A stretch of 64,000 bases of DNA from Sphingomonadaceae bacterium. GTDB lineage: Bacteria > Pseudomonadota > Alphaproteobacteria > Sphingomonadales > Sphingomonadaceae. The notes below the pieces were generated by a model, which saw nothing but the letters and a program-made list of their open reading frames with translations, was not told where the DNA came from and ran no database searches. The stretch is from assembly GCA_019239915.1 (NCBI GenBank), contig JAFAZF010000028.1:26282-90281 (forward strand). The letters run 5' to 3'. Position 1 is the first letter of the stretch; every line of letters begins with the position of its first letter. Position numbers and translations under genes: made by a program. Shown here piece after piece: positions 54,900 to 64,000 of the stretch.

Positions 54900-56113
54900 T
54901 GCCGGACATCCTGTTCCTCGCGCATCGTGTTCCCTATCCGCCGAACCGCGGCGACAAGATGCGCTCCTTCCACATGCTCCGGCATCTGGCGGGCGAGGCG
55001 CGCATCCATCTCGGCGCCTTCGCCGATGACGATGCCGATCTCGCTTATGCCGAGGCGCTGCGCCCGTTGGTCGCCACCCTTCATATCCAAAAGCGCGGAC
55101 CGCGGCTGCCGCTGATGCTCGGCGGGCTGGCGAGAGCGCTGCCGCTCTCGGTCGCTGCCTTTGCGAGCGCGGACATGCAGCGCTTCGTCGATCGCACGCT
55201 GGCGAGCCGTCGTATCAACGCGATCCTCGCCTTCTCGAGCCAGATGGCGCAGTTCGTGCCCGAGGCGCCCGGCTGCCGCTTCGTGATGGATTTCGTCGAC
55301 ATGGATTCGGCGAAGTTCGCCGCTTATGCTGCGCAGCATGGCGGGCCGAAACGCTGGCTTCACGCCCGCGAGGCGGCGCTGCTCCAGGCCTTCGAGATCG
55401 AGACCGCACGGCGCGCCGATCTTTCCCTGTTCGTGAGCGAGGCCGAAGCCGCGCTCTTTCGCGGGGCGGCGCCGGGCGCTGACGTCGCCGCGCTCTCGAA
55501 CGGCATCGATCTCGCATTCTACGATCCCGCGACGCCGCGTGCGCTCGCCGCCGGGCCGAAAACTGATAGCGCGCCGCTGATCGTCTTCACCGGCCAGATG
55601 GACTATCCGCCCAACGTCGAGGCGGTGACGCTGTTCGCGCGCGAGACGCTGCCGCGGATCCACCGGGCGGTGCCGGATGCGCGCTTCGTGATCGTCGGCC
55701 GCACCCCGACCGCAGCGGTGCGCGCGCTGGCGCGCGACGGCGTCGTCGTTACCGGCGCGGTCGACGATGTTCGCGGCTGGCTCGCGGCGGCGGACGTGGT
55801 CGTGGCACCGCTCCGGCTCGCGCGCGGCATCCAGAACAAGGTGCTCGAGGCGATGGCGATGGCGAAGCCGGTGGTCGCGTCGCCGGCGGCTTTCGAGGGC
55901 ATCGCGGCGCGCGCCGGCGAAGAGCTGATCGTCGTCGATGGGGTGGAGGCGGAGGCCGCGGCGGTAATCGCGCTGCTCGGCGATCCGGCGCGGGCGCGGG
56001 CGATCGGTGCCGCCGCACGTGCACGGGTCGAGGCGCGCTACGGCTGGGACGCGACGCTGGCGCCGCTCGCCGCGTTGGTGGGGATCGCGCCGCTCCAGGC
56101 GGCCGCGGAATGA
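54899..56113 (+). CDS. TIGR03087 family PEP-CTERM/XrtA system glycosyltransferase
   Basis: MPDILFLAHRVPYPPNRGDKMRSFHMLRHLA, LIVFTGQMDYPPNVEAV, GIQNKVLEAMAMAKPVVAS. Confidence 0.92.
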   Translation: MPDILFLAHRVPYPPNRGDKMRSFHMLRHLAGEARIHLGAFADDDADLAYAEALRPLVATLHIQKRGPRLPLMLGGLARALPLSVAAFASADMQRFVDRTLASRRINAILAFSSQMAQFVPEAPGCRFVMDFVDMDSAKFAAYAAQHGGPKRWLHAREAALLQAFEIETARRADLSLFVSEAEAALFRGAAPGADVAALSNGIDLAFYDPATPRALAAGPKTDSAPLIVFTGQMDYPPNVEAVTLFARETLPRIHRAVPDARFVIVGRTPTAAVRALARDGVVVTGAVDDVRGWLAAADVVVAPLRLARGIQNKVLEAMAMAKPVVASPAAFEGIAARAGEELIVVDGVEAEAAAVIALLGDPARARAIGAAARARVEARYGWDATLAPLAALVGIAPLQAAAE

Positions 56114-57621
56114 CGGTCGCGCTGGTCGAGCGGCCGCGCGGCCGCGCCGTCGCGGGCTGGGGCGAGCATGTCATCCTGCTCGCGCTGGTCGCCGCCGCGC
56201 TGCTGCTCCTGTTCGCGCGCGATGTTGCCGACATGGGCGCACAGTGGCTGTCGAGTTCCAGCTACGAACATTGCCTCGTGGTGCCGCCCATCATCGCCTG
56301 GCTGGTCTGGCGCCGCCGCGACGCGCTCGCCGACACGCCCCCACGCGCCTGGCCGCTCGCGCTGCTGGTCGTCGCGGCCGGCGGCTTCGGCTGGCTGGTC
56401 GGCGAGGCGGCGGCGGTCGCGGTCGTGCGCCAGTTCGCGCTGCTCGCGATGATCGTGGGCACGGTGCTCGCGCTGCTCGGTCCGGCTGTGGCGCGGCTGC
56501 TCGCCTTTCCGCTGCTCTATGCTGTGTTCCTAGTGCCGGCAGGCGACATGCTCATCCCGCCGCTGCAGACGATCACCGCGCGCATCTGCCTCGCGCTGCT
56601 CCAGCTCGTCGGCATCCCCGCGACGCTCACCGGCGTGTTCATCCGGACGCCCGATGGCTGGTTCCGCGTCGCCGCCGCCTGCTCGGGCGTCAAGTTCCTG
56701 ATCGCGATGGTCGCGCTCGGCGTGCTCGCCGCGCATCTCTGCTTCCGGTGCTGGCCGCGCCGCATCGCCTTTCTCGCCGCCTGCATCGTCGTGCCGATCC
56801 TCGCCAACGGCCTGCGGGCGTGGGGCACGCTGGTAATGGCGCATTTCGTCGGCGCCGCGCGCGCCACCGATTACGACCACATCATCTACGGCTGGTTCTT
56901 CTTCGGCAGCGTGATCGCGCTGATGCTCTCGCTCGCGTGGCCGTTCTTCGACCGCACGCCGACCGAGACGGACGCAGCGCCGCGAGCGGGGCCGCCCGGC
57001 ACCCAGCGCGCGCTGGTCCTCGTCGCCGGAGCAGCGATCCTGCTCGCCGCCCTTGCGCCGGCGTGGCAAGCGTCGCTCGCTGCCGCCGGCCGTGCCGCGC
57101 TTCCCGCGGAGATCGCGTTGCCGGCGATCCCAGGCTGGCACCGCGTGGCCGATGCCGGAACGCCGTGGCGGCCGCGCTTCGACGGCGCCGATCGTCTCGT
57201 GACCGGTCGCTACGCCGACGATGCCGGCCACGCCGCCGATCTCGCCATTGCGGTCTATGGCTCACAGGATGCGACACGCCGGCTGGTGGGGTACGGCCAT
57301 GGCGCGGTCGATCCGGACGGCCCCTGGGCCTGGGCGCACGACCTGCCGGCGCCACTCGGCGGCCGCGCCGAGCTCATCGCCGGACCAAGGCAGGTGACAC
57401 GCACCGTGCTGAGCTTCTATCGGGTGGGCGGCATCACCACCGGAAGCGAGGTCGCGGTGAAGATCGAGACGTTGAAGGTCAGGCTATTGGGCGGCTCCGG
57501 CCGTGCCGCGGCGCTGCTCATTTCCGCCGAAGACAGCGAGGGCGGCCGCGCGGCGGCCGACGCGCTGCTCGCGGCGCTGGGCACGCCGGAAAAGGTGATG
57601 GACGCGGGCGCCGTACGCTAG
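56110..57621 (+). CDS. xrtA: Exosortase A fused to an EpsI domain
   Basis: Multi-TM; catalytic-type motifs AACSGVKFL (Cys), NGLRAWGTL (Arg), DHIIYGWFFF (His); C-terminal EpsI-like soluble domain. Confidence 0.92.
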   Translation: MTVALVERPRGRAVAGWGEHVILLALVAAALLLLFARDVADMGAQWLSSSSYEHCLVVPPIIAWLVWRRRDALADTPPRAWPLALLVVAAGGFGWLVGEAAAVAVVRQFALLAMIVGTVLALLGPAVARLLAFPLLYAVFLVPAGDMLIPPLQTITARICLALLQLVGIPATLTGVFIRTPDGWFRVAAACSGVKFLIAMVALGVLAAHLCFRCWPRRIAFLAACIVVPILANGLRAWGTLVMAHFVGAARATDYDHIIYGWFFFGSVIALMLSLAWPFFDRTPTETDAAPRAGPPGTQRALVLVAGAAILLAALAPAWQASLAAAGRAALPAEIALPAIPGWHRVADAGTPWRPRFDGADRLVTGRYADDAGHAADLAIAVYGSQDATRRLVGYGHGAVDPDGPWAWAHDLPAPLGGRAELIAGPRQVTRTVLSFYRVGGITTGSEVAVKIETLKVRLLGGSGRAAALLISAEDSEGGRAAADALLAALGTPEKVMDAGAVR

Positions 57622-57653
57622 TGCCGCGCGTCAGCAGACCCAAGCACTGCCGT

Positions 57654-57718
57654 GCTCCTGCGAAAGCAGGAGCCTCGTACGCCGGTGCAGCCGATGGCGC
57701 TCCTGCTTTCGCAGGAGC
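57654..57718. repeat. Family-D palindromic repeat
   Basis: gctcctgcgaaagcaggagc (57654-57673) and gctcctgctttcgcaggagc (57699-57718). Confidence 0.88.
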
Positions 57719-57748
57719 ACCGCGCGGAAGCGTTGGAGTGAAGCGCTG

Positions 57749-59644
<1,896 letters not shown>

Positions 59645-59659
59645 TTCACGCCAGGAGAA

Positions 59660-59737
59660 ACGTTCGTCCCGAGCGAAGTCGAGGGACGTGCCGCAAGCGC
59701 TCCGCCAACGTGTCTCGACTTCGCTCGACACGAACGG
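59660..59737. repeat. Family-A palindromic repeat
   Basis: acgttcgtcccgagcgaagtcgagggacgtg...cgtgtctcgacttcgctcgacacgaacgg. Confidence 0.85.
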
Positions 59738-59765
59738 GAGCAAGGGGCGAGTGGGATGAGACGGG

Positions 59766-60035
59766 TCAGACCCTCGCCGTCGCCTCTTCGAGCGCGGCCG
59801 CGATCATCCGCTCCCAGACGCCGAGGTCGCCCGCTTGCGCCATCGCCGCATCGGGCTCGCGCAGCGTCCGCAGCACCGCGATCGCATCGTCGCGGTAGTC
59901 GAGCCAGGTCGCGTCGACCTCGGAGCCGGCCGACTCCTCGTCGCCGCGCCCGTTGGCGCTCAGCCGCTGGCCGGCGAGCACGCGCGCGATCCGCTCGACG
60001 ACTTTGCCTTTCGATACGTCCATCATCGCCTCCAT
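59766..60035 (-). CDS. Hypothetical protein, about 89 aa
   Basis: MEAMMDVSKGKVVERIARVLAGQRLSANGRGDEESAGSEVDATWLDYRDDAIAVLRTLREPDAAMAQAGDLGVWERMIAAALEE. Confidence 0.65.
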   Translation of the reverse strand: MEAMMDVSKGKVVERIARVLAGQRLSANGRGDEESAGSEVDATWLDYRDDAIAVLRTLREPDAAMAQAGDLGVWERMIAAALEEATARV

Positions 60036-60075
60036 GATCGTCGCAGACGCTAACCCCTGAAGGCATGGCAGGGTT

Positions 60076-60816
60076 TCAGGGATACACAGCCGCAACGAAA
60101 TAGAGCCCATCGGGCGGCGCGTTGAGCCCGAGCGCGGCACGGTCGCGCGCGGCGAGCGCGGCGGCGAGATCGCCCGCGCTCCACTTGCCGCGCCCGACCA
60201 GCGCGAGGCAGCCGACCATCGAGCGCACCTGATGATGGAGGAAGGAGCGGGCGGCCGCCTCAATATGGATTTCCCGATCGACGCGGAGAACGCCCAGCTG
60301 ATCGAGCGTCTTGACCGGGCTGTCCGCCTGGCATTGCACCGAGCGGAAGGTGGTGAAATCGTGGTGCCCGACGAGCCGTTGCGCGGCAGCATGCATCGCG
60401 TCCGCGTCGAGCGGCGGCGCGACCCGCCAGGCGTGCCCGGCGTCGAGCGTCAAGGGCGCGCGGCGATCGGCGATGCGGTAGCGGTAACGGCGGCCGATGC
60501 AGGAGAAGCGTGCGTGCCAGTCATCGGCGGCGCGCTCGCAGGCGAGCACCGCGATCGGATGCGGCCGCAGCCGTGCGTTCAGCGCCTCCATCAGCCGAAA
60601 CGGCGTGATCGGCTTGGCGATGTCGACATGCGCCGCCATGCCGAGCGCGTGGACGCCGGCGTCGGTACGGCCGGCGGCATGGAAGACGACGGTCTCGCCG
60701 GTGACGGCCTGCGCTGCCTCCTCGAGCGCCTGCTGGATGCTGGGGCCATGATCCTGCCGCTGCCAGCCCATGAACGGGCGGCCGTCCCACTCCAGCGTCA
60801 GCCGGAAGCGCGTCAG
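60076..60816 (-). CDS. truA: tRNA pseudouridine(38-40) synthase
   Basis: [53 protein letters not shown]; putative CTG start overlapping the fmt stop. Confidence 0.93.
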   Translation of the reverse strand: MTRFRLTLEWDGRPFMGWQRQDHGPSIQQALEEAAQAVTGETVVFHAAGRTDAGVHALGMAAHVDIAKPITPFRLMEALNARLRPHPIAVLACERAADDWHARFSCIGRRYRYRIADRRAPLTLDAGHAWRVAPPLDADAMHAAAQRLVGHHDFTTFRSVQCQADSPVKTLDQLGVLRVDREIHIEAAARSFLHHQVRSMVGCLALVGRGKWSAGDLAAALAARDRAALGLNAPPDGLYFVAAVYP

Positions 60817-61724
60817 AGCCGCGTGCCCTTCGCGATCGCGAAGCCGCGCAGCAGCTCCTCGGGCGTCATCACGCCACGCCCCGAGCGCTGGACGAGCAGG
60901 GGCCGGATCGCGCCGTCGCCGCAGTCGATCGTCAGCCGATCGTCCAGGATGGTGCCGGGGTTCCCGCCATCGGTGGCGGCGGGCAGCACCTCCGCGGCGA
61001 GGATGCGGATGCGCTCGCCGTCCGCCTCGAAGAAGGCGCCCGGCGCCGGGTTGAATGCGCGCACCTGACGTCCGACCTGCGCCGCGCCGACGGCGAAGTC
61101 GAGCCGGGCTTCCGCCTTCTCGATCTTGGCGGCGTAGGTGACCCCGTCCTCGGGCTGCACGACCGCCGGATGGCAGTCGAGATCGTCCAGCACCTGCGCC
61201 ATCAGCGCCGCGCCCTTGGCGGCGAGTTCCGCGGTGAGCGCGCCGGCGGTCTTGTTGTCGATGCGCACCATTACGCTCGCGAGCATCGGCCCGGTGTCGA
61301 GCCCGCGCTCCATCTGCATGATCGTGACGCCGGTGCGCTCGTCGCCGGCGAGGATCGCGCGCTGGATCGGCGCGGCGCCGCGCCATCGCGGCAGCAGCGA
61401 GGCGTGGACGTTGAGGCAGCCGCGGCGCGGCGCGTCGAGGATCGGCTGCGGCAGGATCAGACCGTAGGCGGCGATCACCGCGACGTCGAGATCGAGTGCG
61501 GCGAACGCCGCCTGCGCCTCGATGTCGCGCAAGGTGAGCGGTGTCCGTATCGCGATGCCGAGCGCTTCCGCGCGGGCCTGGACGGGCGAGGGGGTCAGCG
61601 CCTTGCCGCGCCCGGCCGGCCGCGGCGGCTGGCTATAGACCGCGACCACCTCATGCCCCGCCGTCACGAGCGCATCGAGCGTCGGCACCGCGAAGTCGGG
61701 TGTTCCCATGAAGGCGATCCGCAT
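60813..61724 (-). CDS. fmt: Methionyl-tRNA formyltransferase
   Basis: [57 protein letters not shown]. Confidence 0.97.
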   Translation of the reverse strand: MRIAFMGTPDFAVPTLDALVTAGHEVVAVYSQPPRPAGRGKALTPSPVQARAEALGIAIRTPLTLRDIEAQAAFAALDLDVAVIAAYGLILPQPILDAPRRGCLNVHASLLPRWRGAAPIQRAILAGDERTGVTIMQMERGLDTGPMLASVMVRIDNKTAGALTAELAAKGAALMAQVLDDLDCHPAVVQPEDGVTYAAKIEKAEARLDFAVGAAQVGRQVRAFNPAPGAFFEADGERIRILAAEVLPAATDGGNPGTILDDRLTIDCGDGAIRPLLVQRSGRGVMTPEELLRGFAIAKGTRL

Positions 61725-61800
61725 GCGGCGTTCTCCAACGCTCTGGGCGGCAGACATGCAACCACATTGTTGATGGCGCTACGTCCAGCCGAACGGAATC

Positions 61801-61897
61801 CGTCGTCCCCGCGCAGGCGGGGACCCATATTCTCCGCCGTAGCGACCGTGGCGCGAGGTCAGCGACTATGGATTCCCGCCTTCGCGGGAAGGACGAC
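61801..61897. repeat. Family-B palindromic repeat
   Basis: cgtcgtccccgcgcaggcggggacccatattctccg...ctatggattcccgccttcgcgggaaggacgac. Confidence 0.88.
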
Positions 61898-61935
61898 ATG
61901 CTTGTGCGAAGCGCGCCATGCCTTATTTTCCGGCG

Positions 61936-62532
61936 ATGGCATCTCCCGAGATCGAGGCGTTGACGCAGGCGCTGGCGCGGCTGCCGGGGCTGGGGCCGCG
62001 CTCGGCACGCCGCGCCGTGCTGCACCTTCTGCGCAAGCGCGAGAGCGCGTTGAGCCCGCTGCTGCGCGCGCTCGAGGCGGTCAACGACCGACTCGCCGAA
62101 TGCCATGTCTGCGGCAACGTCGACACCACCGATCCCTGCGCGATCTGCGCCGATCCGCGCCGCGACCAGCGTATGCTCTGCGTCGTCGAGGAGGTGGCGG
62201 ATCTCTGGGCGCTCGATCGCGCGAGGCTGTTCCCCGGCCGCTATCATGTCCTCGGCGGGCGGCTGTCGGCGCTGGATGGGGTGCGGCCCGAGGACCTCTC
62301 GATCGACCGGCTGCTCGCACGCATCGCCGCGGGCGGCATCGACGAGGTCGTGCTCGCTACCAACGCGACGCTCGAGGGACAGACCACCGCACATTACATC
62401 GCCGAACGGCTCGAGGATCGGCCGGTGCGCGTCACCCAGCTCGCGCACGGCCTGCCGGTCGGCGGCGAGCTCGACTATCTCGACGAAGGCACGCTGGCGC
62501 AGGCGCTGCGGGCGCGGCGGCCGCTGGGTTAG
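61936..62532 (+). CDS. recR: Recombination mediator RecR
   Basis: [42 protein letters not shown] zinc finger, Toprim [16 protein letters not shown] could start at 61918. Confidence 0.97.
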   Translation: MASPEIEALTQALARLPGLGPRSARRAVLHLLRKRESALSPLLRALEAVNDRLAECHVCGNVDTTDPCAICADPRRDQRMLCVVEEVADLWALDRARLFPGRYHVLGGRLSALDGVRPEDLSIDRLLARIAAGGIDEVVLATNATLEGQTTAHYIAERLEDRPVRVTQLAHGLPVGGELDYLDEGTLAQALRARRPLG

Positions 62533-62547
62533 TCCGCACGCTGGCCT

Positions 62548-62625
62548 CCGTTTGTGTCGAGCGAAGTCGGGACGCGTGTGCTCAGCGCTTGCGACACGTC
62601 CCTCGACTTCGCTCGGGACGAAAGG
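62548..62625. repeat. Family-A palindromic repeat
   Basis: ccgtttgtgtcgagcgaagtcgggacgcgtg...cacgtccctcgacttcgctcgggacgaaagg. Confidence 0.85.
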
Positions 62626-62660
62626 TTAGTTGAGGCGCGATTTGGCGAGGAGAGTCGCGC

Positions 62661-63032
62661 ATGACCGTCACCGGCATCGGCGGCTTCTTCTTCCGCGCGC
62701 GCGATCCGCAGGCGCTCGGCCGTTGGTATGCCGAGCAGCTCGGCATCGGCGGCGGTGACTATGGCCTGTGGCAACAGGAGGCCGGCGACACCGTCTTCGC
62801 GCCGTTCCCGCAAGACACGGATTATTTCGCGGCGGAGAGGGGCTGGATGCTCAACCTGCGCGTCGATGGCCTCGACGCACTGCTCGATCGCCTCCGCGCC
62901 GCCGGTACCACGGTGCTCACCGATCCGAGCTGGGACACGCCGGAGACCGGACGCTTCGCGCGCATTCACGATCCCGAAGGCAATCCGATCGAGCTGTGGG
63001 AGCCGCCGGGCGCAGCCGACGCGCCCGATTGA
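62661..63032 (+). CDS. VOC family (glyoxalase/bleomycin resistance-like) protein
   Basis: GFFFRARDPQALGRWYAEQLGI, RFARIHDPEGNPIELWEPPG. Confidence 0.9.
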   Translation: MTVTGIGGFFFRARDPQALGRWYAEQLGIGGGDYGLWQQEAGDTVFAPFPQDTDYFAAERGWMLNLRVDGLDALLDRLRAAGTTVLTDPSWDTPETGRFARIHDPEGNPIELWEPPGAADAPD

Positions 63033-63101
63033 CCGTCGCTCGATCACAGTGATCAAGCCGCTTCGATTGACGTGACTCGGCCGTCAACCTATTTTCGAAC
63101 C

Positions 63102-63641
63102 ATGGCCATCCGTCCGATCATCGAAGCGCCCGATCCGCGCCTGCGCGTCGTTTCCGAGCCCGTCGCGGCGGTCGACGACGAGCTGCGCGCGCTCATCGCC
63201 GACATGTTCGAGACGATGTACGACGCGCCCGGCATTGGCCTCGCGGCGGTTCAGGTCGGCGTACCGATCCGCTTGTTGGTGATCGATCTGCAAGAGCCCG
63301 AGGAAGAGGGCGGCGAGCCGGTCCGCGATCCCAGGGTCTTCGTCAATCCGGAGATCCTGTGGCACTCCGATAGTGAGGTTCCCTACACCGAAGGATGTCT
63401 GTCGGTGCCGGAGCAATATGCCGAAGTCATGCGACCCGATCGCATCCGCGCGCGCTGGCAAGACGGCAAGGGCAATACCTACGAGGAAGACATTGAGGGC
63501 CTCCTCGCGGTGTGCCTGCAGCATGAGATGGACCACCTCAACGGCGTGCTGTTCATCGACCATCTCTCCCGCTTGAAGCGTGACATGGTGCTGAAGAAGC
63601 TTGCCAAATGGCGCAAGGAGCAGGCGCTCAAGGCCGCCTGA
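63102..63641 (+). CDS. def: Peptide deformylase
   Basis: GIGLAAVQVG, YTEGCLSVPEQYAEV, LQHEMDHLNGVLFIDHLS. Confidence 0.98.
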   Translation: MAIRPIIEAPDPRLRVVSEPVAAVDDELRALIADMFETMYDAPGIGLAAVQVGVPIRLLVIDLQEPEEEGGEPVRDPRVFVNPEILWHSDSEVPYTEGCLSVPEQYAEVMRPDRIRARWQDGKGNTYEEDIEGLLAVCLQHEMDHLNGVLFIDHLSRLKRDMVLKKLAKWRKEQALKAA

Positions 63642-63683
63642 CGGCGCTTCACAGCAGCCTGCTTGCTAGCTAGGGCCAGCGCC

Positions 63684-64000
63684 ATGGCTGCGGACCAGAG
63701 TTCTCCGATCGGTTTGGTCGATTTCGGGCGGGCAATCCTTCACGACGAAGCGCGCGCGCTAGACGCGCTCGCCGACAGCCTCGGCGAAGCATTCGAACAT
63801 GCGGTCCGGTTGATTTACGACTGCAAGGGCAAGCTCATCGTCAGCGGTCTCGGCAAGTCGGGCCATGTCGCCCGCAAGATTGCGGCGACGTTCGCGTCGA
63901 CCGGGACGACAGCCGTGTTCCTGCACCTTGCCGAAGCGATCCACGGGGACCTCGGCATGGCCTCGCAGGGAGACGTCGCGATCCTGATTTCGCAGAGCGG
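63684..64000 (+). CDS. kdsD: KpsF/GutQ family arabinose-5-phosphate isomerase (truncated by window end)
   Basis: SIS domain: [58 protein letters not shown]; no stop before window end. Confidence 0.9.
   Translation, partial: [105 protein letters not shown]

Overview
This is a GC-rich chromosomal window from an alphaproteobacterium, most likely a sphingomonad (inferred from gene content, gene order and repeat style; not verified). It is mostly housekeeping genes: dut-coaBC, lexA, moeA-moaC, a dispersed trp cluster (trpC, trpD, trpG, trpE) with a ppiD-like gene, tpiA, secG, pyrG, proS, lolC/E-lolD, cytochrome c maturation ccmC-D-E-F-G-H-I, ald, kup, trxB, truA-fmt, recR, def and a truncated kdsD, plus tRNA-His and tRNA-Met. 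A complete exosortase-A (XrtA)/EPS locus lies at about 41.1-59.7 kb. It includes a divergent ACP / hydrolase / FemAB-like / acyl ligase / PLP-decarboxylase module, and no PEP-CTERM substrate is visible. The most unusual layer is a dense set of small palindromic repeats in at least five sequence families. Some appear in frame inside essential proteins (coaBC, trpE). One seems to form the signal peptide of CcmH, one supplies a stop codon, and one supplies the lolD ribosome-binding site. Family A copies also carry nested hairpins at a fixed internal position. No REP-associated transposase, IS, CRISPR or rRNA was seen.
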